A stretch of DNA of 64,000 bases from Sphingobacterium detergens (GTDB taxonomy: Bacteria > Bacteroidota > Bacteroidia > Sphingobacteriales > Sphingobacteriaceae), in assembly GCF_003610355.1 (NCBI RefSeq), contig NZ_RAPY01000008.1:1-64000 (forward strand), read 5' to 3'. The notes beneath the pieces are model-generated. The model was not told the DNA's origin and did not search any database. It saw only the letters and a program-made list of their open reading frames with translations. The position numbers and the translations under genes were made by a program. Positions 7,695 to 16,760 of the stretch are shown here, piece by piece; within the stretch, counting starts at the first letter, position 1; every line of letters starts with the position of its first letter.

Positions 7695-9005
7695 ATGCAG
7701 CAATTTTTACGTCATCACTATTTATTCACGCTCTGTTTTTTACTACCTTGCTTTCTGCTGATATCCAATAGGCTTGTGGCTCAATCTGAAACTGAGATAG
7801 ATTCGGCTTCCTTCTATAAAAAGCAACGCGATTCCATTCTCGCGAGCCAATATGATATCTCGGATTTGATCGGCCGAATTATTCACCCCAAACGTAAAAA
7901 GGAAAAATCCAGCAAACGTTCGCCGATTACCTTAATGCCAAACATTGCCTATAATCCGACGATTGGTGGACAGATTGGAGTCAAGGCTGTTGCTGGAAAA
8001 GTACTGGGTGATCCAAAAACAACGACTATGTCAATCGCGGCAACGTCAGCCTCCATTACGACCAAAAACATCATGGTTTTCTATATTAGCCACAATGTAT
8101 TTACCCCAAACAATAAGTTGAATTTTCAGGGGGCTTTTGCGTTGGTTAAAATGGTTGCCCTAGACGCAGGTTTGGGTATGACCCCGCAGGGCAAATGGAA
8201 CAATGAGGAGGAGGAAATACTTGCTAATCCCGAGCATAAAAAATATGGGGCCAAATACGATGCCTTCACGTTTAATGAGAAGGTCTATAAAAAGGTTGCT
8301 GATGACTTATTTTTAGGAGCCGGACTGGCCTTCGATCTGCGACGGAAAATAACAAGCAGTGGCCCAAATGGCAATATTACACCCAATACAATATATACCG
8401 AAAAGCATGGTTTTGCTCCAGATAGCTACAACTCCAATGGCCTCCTATTGAATATGCAATATACCACCCGGGATAATCCCAACAGACCTTATAAAGGAAT
8501 CTATTCGGATATTGGCCTACGATGGAATACAAGCTTATTGGGCAGTAGCAAAAATGCCGTCCAGCTCACGACCGACTTTCGGAAATACTTTAGTTTATCG
8601 CAGTCAGATCCAGCACATGTACTTGCATTTTGGTATTGGGGCTCTTACAAACTTGGTGGCGTTCTCCCCTACTTCGACCTCCCTGGTACAGGAAGAGATG
8701 CTGCTGTAAGAACCGGTCGCGGTTATACAATCGGTTATTTCAAGGGGCCTTCTTTTGCCTATGCGGAAACAGAATACCGTTTCCCAATTTTAAAAAACCG
8801 CTTTTTGAGTGGCGCAGCATTTTTTAACCTCCAAAGTGCAAGTGATGAATTGGGCACAAAACTTTTTGAAAGATGGCAGCCGGGCGGTGGTGCAGGGCTA
8901 CGGGTACTGTTTAACAAAGCCACCCGAACAAACCTCTGTTTGGACTATGCCATAGGAAAATATGGATCCCGTGGATTCTTCCTCGGATTGAATGAAGCAT
9001 TTTAA
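7695..9005 (+). CDS. BamA/TamA-family outer-membrane beta-barrel protein
   Basis: A 436-residue protein with an N-terminal signal peptide (hydrophobic segment LFTLCFLLPCFLLI, ending near LVAQ) and a C-terminal surface-antigen (Omp85-like) barrel ending in a terminal Phe. After the signal there is only a short charged linker (HPKRKKEKSSKR) before the barrel, so there are no POTRA repeats. It is therefore not the main BamA but one of the short relatives common in Bacteroidota, of unknown cargo. The start ATG is preceded by gaaggt. The 250 bases between this gene and the divergent peptidase hold no other gene. Confidence 0.8.
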   Translation: MQQFLRHHYLFTLCFLLPCFLLISNRLVAQSETEIDSASFYKKQRDSILASQYDISDLIGRIIHPKRKKEKSSKRSPITLMPNIAYNPTIGGQIGVKAVAGKVLGDPKTTTMSIAATSASITTKNIMVFYISHNVFTPNNKLNFQGAFALVKMVALDAGLGMTPQGKWNNEEEEILANPEHKKYGAKYDAFTFNEKVYKKVADDLFLGAGLAFDLRRKITSSGPNGNITPNTIYTEKHGFAPDSYNSNGLLLNMQYTTRDNPNRPYKGIYSDIGLRWNTSLLGSSKNAVQLTTDFRKYFSLSQSDPAHVLAFWYWGSYKLGGVLPYFDLPGTGRDAAVRTGRGYTIGYFKGPSFAYAETEYRFPILKNRFLSGAAFFNLQSASDELGTKLFERWQPGGGAGLRVLFNKATRTNLCLDYAIGKYGSRGFFLGLNEAF

Positions 9006-9115
9006 TTTAATGGAAAGCGGCAAGACTTCTTTTCTATAAAATCATTAAATTAGCCGATATTGTGACTTCGTCCAAAATCCAAGGGATGGAGTCCCCCCAT
9101 TGAAGATAAATACGC

Positions 9116-9925
9116 ATGAATTTACAGACAATTTTTCTATACCTTTTGCTTTTTGGATTTGCTTCCTGTCAGCAAACAACACAATCTAATCCTCAGACCA
9201 TTCCTACAAAAGACAGTGTGGTCAATAACCAAAGTCAGCAGGCGACTGAAAGCCCCCAGGCAGTGAAACCTTTGCTCGATACCTCCACCTATACTAATCC
9301 ACGATTCAATAAGATGGCTAATCAGCAACGCGAACAGCTGGTCAAATTGGCTGATGAGGGACTCTTTGAAAAGTTGCATCTAAAAATGCAAGCAGACCTT
9401 GCTGAAGAGCAAAAGAATTATTTCGAGAGTCATGCAAATCTCAATATTTTGGCGCATACAAAAGGAGATATTTTTGAGAATAAAGGGAACGATCTGGCAT
9501 ATATTGTTTATGATAAAGAAAAACATCAAATTGAAATCCTTCTTTTTGATCAGAAGAATAAACGCTTTAAAACATTATATCGGGACGTACAAGTATCCAA
9601 TTTGCTGCATCAATCCGATTGTTACTATGCCAATGGAACATTAGATTATAGTATTGGCGCAGAATTGATTTATCAAGAGGATTATATCCGTTCAAGTCAA
9701 TCAAATTATTTGATTGATGAAAATGCATTTTCGATCAACAATATTTCAACCAATCATATCTTTGACCTCAAACGAGGATGCTTAAGCAGGGATTTCCCGA
9801 CAAATGCTATGGCAAATACGCTGTGCATACCGACGAGCTCGGTATATGCCAATTATCAATGCTTGAAATACAATAAAACCAAAGCAGTTTTTGAAATTTA
9901 CTTTAGCCAAGAATTTGCGGACTAG
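9116..9925 (+). CDS. Predicted lipoprotein of unknown function
   Basis: A 269-residue protein with a lipoprotein signal: a hydrophobic run FLYLLLFGF followed by ASC, with the lipidation Cys at residue 18. A Gln/Ser/Thr-rich linker comes next. The remainder is a mixed alpha/beta region with no domain I recognise. A stretch reading DLAYIVYDKEKHQIEILLFDQK hints at a beta-sheet fold (not written as a functional motif). The TonB-dependent receptor begins 19 bases after its stop codon, so it may be an accessory surface or periplasmic lipoprotein of that receptor (inference from position only). Confidence 0.7.
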   Translation: MNLQTIFLYLLLFGFASCQQTTQSNPQTIPTKDSVVNNQSQQATESPQAVKPLLDTSTYTNPRFNKMANQQREQLVKLADEGLFEKLHLKMQADLAEEQKNYFESHANLNILAHTKGDIFENKGNDLAYIVYDKEKHQIEILLFDQKNKRFKTLYRDVQVSNLLHQSDCYYANGTLDYSIGAELIYQEDYIRSSQSNYLIDENAFSINNISTNHIFDLKRGCLSRDFPTNAMANTLCIPTSSVYANYQCLKYNKTKAVFEIYFSQEFAD

Positions 9926-9944
9926 GCCAACCTAACCATTAAAA

Positions 9945-12014
9945 ATGAAAAGAAATTACCTACTTGCCGCAATTTGTCTATACGGTAAATTATATGCCCA
10001 AACGACTGACAGCATCAACAATAGACTTGAACAGGTCGAAATTAAAGCTTATTTTAATAAACAACCCTTACTACGACTTACATCATCCGCTGCCGTATTA
10101 AGTCAGCAGCGGATTCAATCTCAGCAATCGCCAGCACTTGTGGCTGTCATGAATACGGTACCTGGACTACGCATGGAAGAACGCTCTCCCGGAAGCTATC
10201 GTTTAGCATTACGGGGTAGCATGCTCCGTTCTCCGTTCGGTGTCCGTAACGTAAAGATCTATCTGGATGACTTTCCGCTCACAGATGCTGGAGGAAACAC
10301 TTACCTCAATCTGATTGATCCTTACGCAATAGACCAGATCAATATTTTGAAAGGACCCGATGGTTCTATTTATGGTGCCAACTCTGGCGGTGTAATTTCA
10401 CTCTACAGCAAGGGTTTTAATACCCTGACCAAACCAGAAGTCAACTTACAGCTAACTGGAGGTTCATATGGCTTATTTCAGCAGCAGCTCAATGCCATAC
10501 TTCCAATCAATCAGACACAGCAATTGGCGATCAATCAAAGCTGGACACGCAGTGACGGTTATCGGCAACATTCATCCTTGAACAAGAAAACCGTCCAGTT
10601 GAACTACAATTGGCAATATGCAAAACATTCTGAGCTCAAATTCACGGGATTCTATACCGATCTGGGGTATCAAACTCCCGGAGGTCTTACTGCTGCACAA
10701 CTGGAGAGCGATCGCCGGCAATCTCGTCCCAAAGGTGGCCCGAATCCAAGTGCTGCGGAACAAAAAGCGGCAATCTATGATAAAACATTTTTTGGCGGTG
10801 TAAGCAACCAAACGAGTATCAATTCTAAATTAACCTTGTTTGCCAATGTATTCGGTTCGTCCAACCAGATCAAAAACCCATTTATCACCAATTATGAAAA
10901 AAGAGATGAAAAAAACTTAGGGACACGGTTGTATTTATCCTATGTTGATCGGTTCAGCAAAAACTTAACGTATGAACTACAATTTGGTTTAGAGGCTCAA
11001 AAAGGTTGGTACGATATAGACAATTATGATAATAATCAAGGGCAGGCTGGCAATCCACAAGCCAAAGATAAGCTGGAAAATAGTCAACAGTCATTCTTTG
11101 CGCGTACTCAGCTAGCTTGGTTAGATCGTCTTCAAGTCGAACTGTCCATTGGGCTCAATGAAAATAAGATCGCTTACCAACAGCGCTATCCAATTGCACA
11201 AGAGGATAAGGCACATATCAATTTTGGCAATACCTGGATGCCGCGAGCCGCCGTCTCCTATATGGCAACGCCAACATTAGCAGTCCGGGCTTCTATTTCA
11301 AAAGGTTTTTCAGCTCCGACAATTGCGGAAGTGCGCTCATCTGACAATATGATCAATAAGGACCTAAGGCCTGAGACTGGAACCAACCATGAATTCGGTG
11401 TTCGATGGCACTTGTGGAACCGCCGTGTTATATTAGATGCAGCAGCATACACGTATCAAATGGATGATGCCATTATTCGGCAAGTACGCGAATCTGGAGC
11501 AGAATATTTTCAGAATGCAGGAAAAATAGATCAAAAAGGAATTGAAGCTTCAATACTCGCCTATCTGTTAACACCAACGTCTGCCGGACTGATCCGTAGT
11601 TTACAGGTCGGAAGCAATTTTTCTTTAAATAACTATTCTTTCAAAAACTATCAAGTTGGGGATAAAGATTACAGTGGTAATAAATTAACCGCTGTCCCAA
11701 AAACAGTTTGGGTAAACACTTTAAATGTTCTTTTCCCTTATCAACTTCGCTTGGATCTACTTTCCAATTTAACCGCTGCCATACCATTGGATGACGCCAA
11801 TACCGTTTATGCAAAACGTTACCATCTTTTACAAGGCAAAATATCCTGGAGCAAAGCTGTAGGCCATGGACATAAAGTCAGTATTTTTGCTGGTGCCGAC
11901 AATCTGCTGAACCAAAAATATAGCCTTGGTAATGACATCAACGCTTTCGGTGGTCGGTATTTCAACCCAGCCCCATTGCGAAATTATTATGGCGGCATGA
12001 ATTTTAATTTTTAA
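9945..12014 (+). CDS. TonB-dependent outer-membrane receptor
   Basis: A 689-residue receptor with a signal peptide (cleavage near LYAQ), a plug domain at about residues 30-160 and a 22-strand-type barrel ending in aromatic residues (YYGGMNFNF). The plug contains the standard segments VPGLRMEERSPGSYRLALRG and ILKGPDGSIYGANSGGVI. It lacks the N-terminal carboxypeptidase-like extension and a SusD partner, so it belongs to the FecA/siderophore-type group rather than the glycan SusC group. The ligand is unknown. It lies between a lipoprotein gene (19 bases upstream) and a SNF2 helicase gene (10 bases downstream), which suggests co-transcription. Confidence 0.9.
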   Translation: MKRNYLLAAICLYGKLYAQTTDSINNRLEQVEIKAYFNKQPLLRLTSSAAVLSQQRIQSQQSPALVAVMNTVPGLRMEERSPGSYRLALRGSMLRSPFGVRNVKIYLDDFPLTDAGGNTYLNLIDPYAIDQINILKGPDGSIYGANSGGVISLYSKGFNTLTKPEVNLQLTGGSYGLFQQQLNAILPINQTQQLAINQSWTRSDGYRQHSSLNKKTVQLNYNWQYAKHSELKFTGFYTDLGYQTPGGLTAAQLESDRRQSRPKGGPNPSAAEQKAAIYDKTFFGGVSNQTSINSKLTLFANVFGSSNQIKNPFITNYEKRDEKNLGTRLYLSYVDRFSKNLTYELQFGLEAQKGWYDIDNYDNNQGQAGNPQAKDKLENSQQSFFARTQLAWLDRLQVELSIGLNENKIAYQQRYPIAQEDKAHINFGNTWMPRAAVSYMATPTLAVRASISKGFSAPTIAEVRSSDNMINKDLRPETGTNHEFGVRWHLWNRRVILDAAAYTYQMDDAIIRQVRESGAEYFQNAGKIDQKGIEASILAYLLTPTSAGLIRSLQVGSNFSLNNYSFKNYQVGDKDYSGNKLTAVPKTVWVNTLNVLFPYQLRLDLLSNLTAAIPLDDANTVYAKRYHLLQGKISWSKAVGHGHKVSIFAGADNLLNQKYSLGNDINAFGGRYFNPAPLRNYYGGMNFNF

Positions 12015-12024
12015 TAGACTCCGT

Positions 12025-15000
12025 ATGGATTTCCATCAACATACATTGACAACAATAGATTTCGGTACAGTAAGCCGTTACTCTTATTTTCCCTGGATGG
12101 ATACCGCCTTGGCAAATATCCAAATCAATGTCCTGGAGATGGAATTCAATCAAGCTACCTTTCAGGTGATCGAAAGCTATACGAATTTTCAGGTGATGGT
12201 TATTTACAAATCACCTGTAACTTCGCTTTTCTGCAATTGTGCTCAAACGGGCTTTTGTACCCACCAGAAAGCAACGTTAACGAAACTATTCGGACAAGAA
12301 AACTGGTTATCTTTTTTCGACCTCAACCGTTATCGAAATCTACTAAAAAAGGCCGCTGTTCAGTATGGTTTAGAAAATGAGCCAGCGCTGGAAACCTATT
12401 TTTCGGCACAGGTTAAAGATGCTGATCTACAATTCGTCTTAAAAGACAAACACCTGACCTCCATAGATGATTTTGATCTACTGGAACCGAATTCAAGCCC
12501 CTCTAAACCTTCAAGCGAACAGCAGCATAGTTTTATCGTACTAACGCGTAATCGCTATTATAAGCAATTACAGGTATTGTTATGCCAGGCGCCACAGTCG
12601 AAATCGGGTGCACCGAAAAATCCCATTTCGGTTATGGAAAGTCAAACACGTATCTGGCAAACTGATTCCATTGAAGAAACCCAGTTTTTTGCAGCAATCA
12701 ACCAGCTTGCCCAGCCTTTACAACAAGCGGATGTCGCTGTTGAACGCAGTTTGCGTGCTATTGCAAAAAATCCGCTGACCCTGGATTTCTACCTCCACGA
12801 TCACGAAAAAGCAGAAAATATAACGGCTACTTCGTTATCTCCAATTCAAATCAGTTTGAACAAGGGAGAGATTAAATTGTTAGTCGAGCAAAATGACGCA
12901 TTCTATAGTATAAAAGGGGAATTATCCATTCACGGTATCGCTTACGATCTACAGGATCTGCGTATTCTTTTTGACCACTTTATCCTGATAAAAAAGCACC
13001 TCTACCTTGTCGAAAATAAACTTCACCTCAAGCTGATTCGCCTATTTGGAAACAAAGGCAATCAACTGCGCATACACCGCAACAAGTTTAAAGAGTTTAA
13101 TGAGCTATTTCTAGAACCCCTTGCCAATTCAGTCGTGTTAAATTTCAAGGATATCCCCAAGGCGAGCAAACCACAATTGAAGGAAAATCTCTACTATCAG
13201 GATATGCAAGCACTCCTTTTCCTGGAAGAATCGGAAGACTTTGTCAACATAATACCTGTCATGCGTTATGGCGATGTTGAAGTTCCTATTTTGAGTAAAA
13301 GGAACATTTTTGGAACTGATGCAAAAGGAGCCCAATTTTTGGTAGAACGAAAAAAAGAGGTAGAAACCAAAGTGATCTCACTACTGCTCAAGCAGCATCC
13401 CTATTTTCAGGAGCAATTGGATGATGATAGTTTTCAGCATCTCTATTTGCACCGCAAAAATTTTCTGGATAAAGACTGGTTTTTGAATGCCTTCGATGAA
13501 TGGCATAATCAGGGTATCCAGATTATCGGATTCAATACGTTAAAGGGGAATAAACTAAGCCGTTTCAAAGGTAAAATACAAATTGAGGTATTAAGTGGAC
13601 AAAATTGGTTTAATGCCAATATGTTAGTCAAATTTGGCCCTAAAAGTGTTTCACTTAAGAAGCTTGAAAAAGCTGTTCGCAATCGTTCTCAATTTATTAG
13701 TCTGGATGATGGTACGTTTGGGATTTTGCCTGAGGAATGGCTAGAAAAATTTGAGGCCTATTTTAATGCCGCTGAAATCATCGAGGATGAACTTATTCAG
13801 ATTCCCAAATATAAGTTTAGCGAAATCGATCTGCTCTTTGACAAAAAAGAGCTCGATCAGGAAGTATCAGCCGAGGTTAGCTATTTAAAAAATCAACTTT
13901 CCGCTTTACCAACGTACCCACCAATAGAATTACCTGATATTTTTGTCGGAGATTTACGCAGCTATCAGTTGCAAGGGTTGCAATGGCTCAACTTTTTGGA
14001 CCAGTTAAATTTCGGAGCCTGCCTGGCCGATGATATGGGATTAGGGAAAACGGTCCAAATCCTAGCCTTTCTGGCAACTCAAAAAGCAAAGGGTATATCC
14101 GCTCCGACACTCTTGGTTCTTCCAACCACACTCATTTTTAATTGGAAGCATGAAATTCAGCAATTCCTGCCATCTTTTAACACACTGATCCTCGAAGGGC
14201 CAAACCGAAGCGATATAACGGATCAGTTTGAAGAACTGGATATCGTGCTTATTTCTTACCATAATCTGCTGACCGATATCAATAGATTAAAAAAGCTGAC
14301 ATTCAACTATGTCATACTCGATGAATCTCAGCATATAAAAAATCCAGATTCACAGCGGTACAAAGCCGTAAATCTATTGCGGTCGAGAAACCGTATTATT
14401 CTTACAGGAACACCTATTGAGAATAACACAATGGATTTATTTGCACAGCTCTCGTTTACTGTTCCGGGCTTATTGGGGAATAAAAAGTATTTTAAAGACG
14501 TCTATACGACACCAATTGATGCTTTTCACGATCGTAAAAGAAAAAGGATGTTGAAGGAAAAAATCAAGCCATTTATCCTGCGGAGAACAAAGCAGGATGT
14601 ATTGGATGATCTTCCCGTAAAAAATGAATTGGTGCTCTATTGTGAAATGAAAACTGCGCAACGTCGGATATACGATCTTTATGAAAAGGAGTTCCGTGAA
14701 TTTATCTCCGCTAAAGATGGAGATGAAATCAAAAAAAGTCCCATGCATGTTCTTAAAGGTCTGACCAAATTGCGTCAGATCTGCAATTCCAGTAAATTGC
14801 TCCAAAGTGAAGACCTGACATCTGCGGAAGATTCGGCCAAGATCGAAATGCTGGTGGAACAAATTCAACACAAAAAAGATCAACATAAAATCATCGTGTT
14901 CTCGCAATTTGTCAGCATGTTGCGACTGATTAAGGAAGCATTGGATAAGAATGGAATACCGTCGCTTACACTGACCGGTCAGTCCAGAAACCGAGGGCAG

Positions 15001-15339
15001 CTGGTCAGCGATTTCCAAACGGATCAAAATATCCGTGTTTTTCTCATTAGTCTCAAAGCTGGCGGGACGGGTCTTAATCTCACAGCAGCAGATGTTGTCT
15101 ATCTGGTCGATCCATGGTGGAATCCAGCCGTTGAACAACAGGCGATCGACCGTATCTATCGTATTGGCCAACAAAAGAATGTCACCGCCGTTCGTCTGAT
15201 CAGTCCTAATACGGTTGAAGATAAAATTCAGGTGCTACAACAGCATAAAAAAGAAATCAGCAGCACGATTCTTGAAGATGGTGGAAGTTTAAATGCTTTC
15301 TACCTCGATAAAGAATACCTATTGAATATATTGCGGTAG
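12025..15339 (+). CDS. SNF2-family DEAD/DEAH-box helicase with N-terminal SWIM-like region
   Basis: A 1104-residue Swi2/Snf2 ATPase. The N-terminus has a cysteine/histidine cluster (FCNCAQTGFCTHQ near residue 75) resembling a SWIM zinc finger. About 500 residues of less conserved sequence follow. The ATPase core begins near residue 645: LADDMGLGKTVQ (Walker A), VILDESQHIKN (motif II, DESQ), ILTGTPIENN (motif III) and, in the second lobe, SLKAGGTGLNLTAADVVYL and DRIYRIGQ (motifs V and VI). Such bacterial proteins translocate on double-stranded DNA and are thought to remodel protein-DNA complexes. The start is only 10 bases after the TonB receptor gene, an unexpected partner. Confidence 0.92.
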   Translation: MDFHQHTLTTIDFGTVSRYSYFPWMDTALANIQINVLEMEFNQATFQVIESYTNFQVMVIYKSPVTSLFCNCAQTGFCTHQKATLTKLFGQENWLSFFDLNRYRNLLKKAAVQYGLENEPALETYFSAQVKDADLQFVLKDKHLTSIDDFDLLEPNSSPSKPSSEQQHSFIVLTRNRYYKQLQVLLCQAPQSKSGAPKNPISVMESQTRIWQTDSIEETQFFAAINQLAQPLQQADVAVERSLRAIAKNPLTLDFYLHDHEKAENITATSLSPIQISLNKGEIKLLVEQNDAFYSIKGELSIHGIAYDLQDLRILFDHFILIKKHLYLVENKLHLKLIRLFGNKGNQLRIHRNKFKEFNELFLEPLANSVVLNFKDIPKASKPQLKENLYYQDMQALLFLEESEDFVNIIPVMRYGDVEVPILSKRNIFGTDAKGAQFLVERKKEVETKVISLLLKQHPYFQEQLDDDSFQHLYLHRKNFLDKDWFLNAFDEWHNQGIQIIGFNTLKGNKLSRFKGKIQIEVLSGQNWFNANMLVKFGPKSVSLKKLEKAVRNRSQFISLDDGTFGILPEEWLEKFEAYFNAAEIIEDELIQIPKYKFSEIDLLFDKKELDQEVSAEVSYLKNQLSALPTYPPIELPDIFVGDLRSYQLQGLQWLNFLDQLNFGACLADDMGLGKTVQILAFLATQKAKGISAPTLLVLPTTLIFNWKHEIQQFLPSFNTLILEGPNRSDITDQFEELDIVLISYHNLLTDINRLKKLTFNYVILDESQHIKNPDSQRYKAVNLLRSRNRIILTGTPIENNTMDLFAQLSFTVPGLLGNKKYFKDVYTTPIDAFHDRKRKRMLKEKIKPFILRRTKQDVLDDLPVKNELVLYCEMKTAQRRIYDLYEKEFREFISAKDGDEIKKSPMHVLKGLTKLRQICNSSKLLQSEDLTSAEDSAKIEMLVEQIQHKKDQHKIIVFSQFVSMLRLIKEALDKNGIPSLTLTGQSRNRGQLVSDFQTDQNIRVFLISLKAGGTGLNLTAADVVYLVDPWWNPAVEQQAIDRIYRIGQQKNVTAVRLISPNTVEDKIQVLQQHKKEISSTILEDGGSLNAFYLDKEYLLNILR

Positions 15340-15348
15340 AAATAATTG

Positions 15349-15396
15349 ATTATACATAAAAAGGGGCATCCATGGATGCCCCTTTTTATGTATAAT
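15349..15396. terminator. 48-bp perfect palindromic terminator between convergent genes
   Basis: Positions 15349-15372 are the exact reverse complement of 15373-15396. The GC core (ggggcatcc/ggatgcccc) is flanked by A5 and T5, so it works as an intrinsic terminator in both directions for the SNF2 gene and the facing minus-strand gene. Confidence 0.85.
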
Positions 15397-15409
15397 GCTT
15401 TACTAAATA

Positions 15410-15952
15410 CTATTTTTTATCGGAAATGTAAGTTTTATTACCATTTCCATTGATGTAATATTTACCTCCTTTTGGACCTAGATAAACTGTATGACCGTTG
15501 TATTTTTCGCTGGTTGCCTTGTCGGCTGTTGCTACGGCATCTTTTTTAACTGCAGACACCTGTTTTTGCGCTTTAGTAACGTCCTTCTTTACAGCTTTCT
15601 CTTTGGTTTCTACTTGAGCAGTTTTTGTCTCAGCTGCTTTCGTAGCTTCCTTCTTTACGGCTTTCTCTTTGGTTTCCACCTGAGCAGCTTTGGTTTCAGT
15701 AGCTTTTTTTGCTTGAGTAGATTTCTCTTTGGCTACTGCATCTTTCTTTTCCATCGCTTTAGCGGGGGCAGCTTTCGCTTTCGTTTCGGTCCCGGAGGCC
15801 TTGGTCTTTACCTCTTTTACTTTTTGTTCTGTTTTTTTGGCTTCTTTCTCCATTTTCTTAGGAGCAGTTTGCGCATAGGATTGTCCCAATCCAAATGTTG
15901 CGATCAGAGCTAATGCAGCTGTGATTTTTTTGAAACGATTTATTGATTTCAT
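15410..15952 (-). CDS. Exported Lys/Ala/Glu-rich protein with PBCV-type basic adaptor C-terminus
   Basis: A 180-residue protein beginning MKSINRFKKITAALALIATF, a Sec signal peptide ending near SYAQ. An upstream in-frame ATG at 15997 would add 15 residues ahead of the signal and is rejected. The middle is a highly charged Lys/Ala/Glu/Thr helix with an internal repeat: AAQVETKEKAVKKEATKAAE is followed by a near-identical copy. The C-terminus NGHTVYLGPKGGKYYINGNG resembles the short PBCV-specific basic adaptor domain found at the ends of many Bacteroidota proteins. The function is unknown; a surface or envelope coiled-coil role is plausible. The adjacent minus-strand gene ends in a related motif. 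Confidence 0.75.
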   Translation of the reverse strand: MKSINRFKKITAALALIATFGLGQSYAQTAPKKMEKEAKKTEQKVKEVKTKASGTETKAKAAPAKAMEKKDAVAKEKSTQAKKATETKAAQVETKEKAVKKEATKAAETKTAQVETKEKAVKKDVTKAQKQVSAVKKDAVATADKATSEKYNGHTVYLGPKGGKYYINGNGNKTYISDKK

Positions 15953-16053
15953 AACCCAATTGTTATTTAAATAATTATAGGTAAAAGTACAATACAAATG
16001 CCAAAATTTCTTTACAATATTTTTTTTAACAAAGTTTTAACTTCACCACATAA

Positions 16054-16515
16054 TCACTTGATGATCTGCTTTCTATATTTCGAATCAATTATATATTTTA
16101 CCCCTTTTGCATCCACAAAAACTTGCTTTCCATCATAGCGCTCGTCAAGCTGTTTATCCAAGGCTACACGATATAATGTACTTGAACGGGAAGAAGAGTA
16201 TTTTATCCCCGCTTTAGGCTTGCTATCTTCCACAACGGGAATCGAAACCTCTGCGGTCGGACGATCTACCTTATCTATAGTTTGTTTCTTTACGCCTGAA
16301 TTTTTGGCTTTATCATTGACGGCTAAGTCCAATGCAACCACATTAGCCTGAATATTTAAAGGGAAAAAAGGATCTATCCAACGATTCGCAAAATGAAAAT
16401 TTCCCTCCCAACTACTGAAGGAAGTAAGCTGTTGACCGTTTACTCTGCCTGCCAACACGAAAATTGGCACTAGAAATAAACACCGTCTAAAGAATATTAA
16501 TTCAACTCCAAACAT
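16054..16515 (-). CDS. Small exported protein with a degenerate version of the same C-terminal motif
   Basis: A 153-residue protein with a signal peptide (LIFFRRCLFLVPIFVLAGRV, cleavage near NGQ). No enzyme motif is visible. Its C-terminus, YDGKQVFVDAKGVKYIIDSK, lines up with YNGHTVYLGPKGGKYYINGN of the next gene (15410-15952), so the two neighbours probably share an ancestral C-terminal module. The middle is Lys-rich and unrelated in length. It is transcribed toward 15410-15952, with 101 bases between the genes. Confidence 0.65.
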   Translation of the reverse strand: MFGVELIFFRRCLFLVPIFVLAGRVNGQQLTSFSSWEGNFHFANRWIDPFFPLNIQANVVALDLAVNDKAKNSGVKKQTIDKVDRPTAEVSIPVVEDSKPKAGIKYSSSRSSTLYRVALDKQLDERYDGKQVFVDAKGVKYIIDSKYRKQIIK

Positions 16516-16533
16516 ATCTTTTTAACTTATCCC

Positions 16534-16731
16534 TCAATCACTTCCAAATAAAATGCCATGTACCCATTCCAGCGAGATCTTTAACATTTTTTTAACTATC
16601 ACAGACATCGGTGATACCGAATGCCATACACTTTCCAATCGGTATCCGCAAGTAAGGATAATGATCATATTTTGCCGCTCATCACACGCATTCGGGCCGA
16701 CCAAACTCGTTTTCAATAAAAAAAGCAACAA
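16534..16731 (-). pseudogene. Decayed fragment of a 2-oxoacid dehydrogenase E1-beta gene
   Basis: The minus-strand reading contains GYRLESVWHSVSPMSVI. This corresponds to GHRLEGVWHSGSPMSVI in the complete E1 gene at 48377-50794. At DNA level 16598-16667 matches 48993-49062 with about nine differences. Most of these change the amino acid, including Arg and His residues conserved in the family, as expected for decay. Similarity continues weakly to about 16690 with one codon missing, then stops. Only about 30 codons of an 800-codon gene remain. The open frame around it is short and shows no start or domain of its own. Confidence 0.7.
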
Positions 16732-16760
16732 AAGGCTCCCACAGATTCCACTAGTGTGTC

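Noticed and set aside
7525-7761. Plus-strand open frame before the BamA-like gene
   Set aside because: It overlaps the signal peptide region of the BamA-like gene in another frame and has no protein-like features.
14470-15174. 234-codon minus-strand open frame inside the SNF2 gene
   Set aside because: It is antisense to the conserved helicase motifs; a shadow of the strongly biased coding frame.
15491-15913. 140-codon plus-strand open frame rich in Phe, Ser and Cys
   Set aside because: It is the complement of the Lys/Ala/Glu-rich gene on the other strand; its odd composition is a mirror effect.
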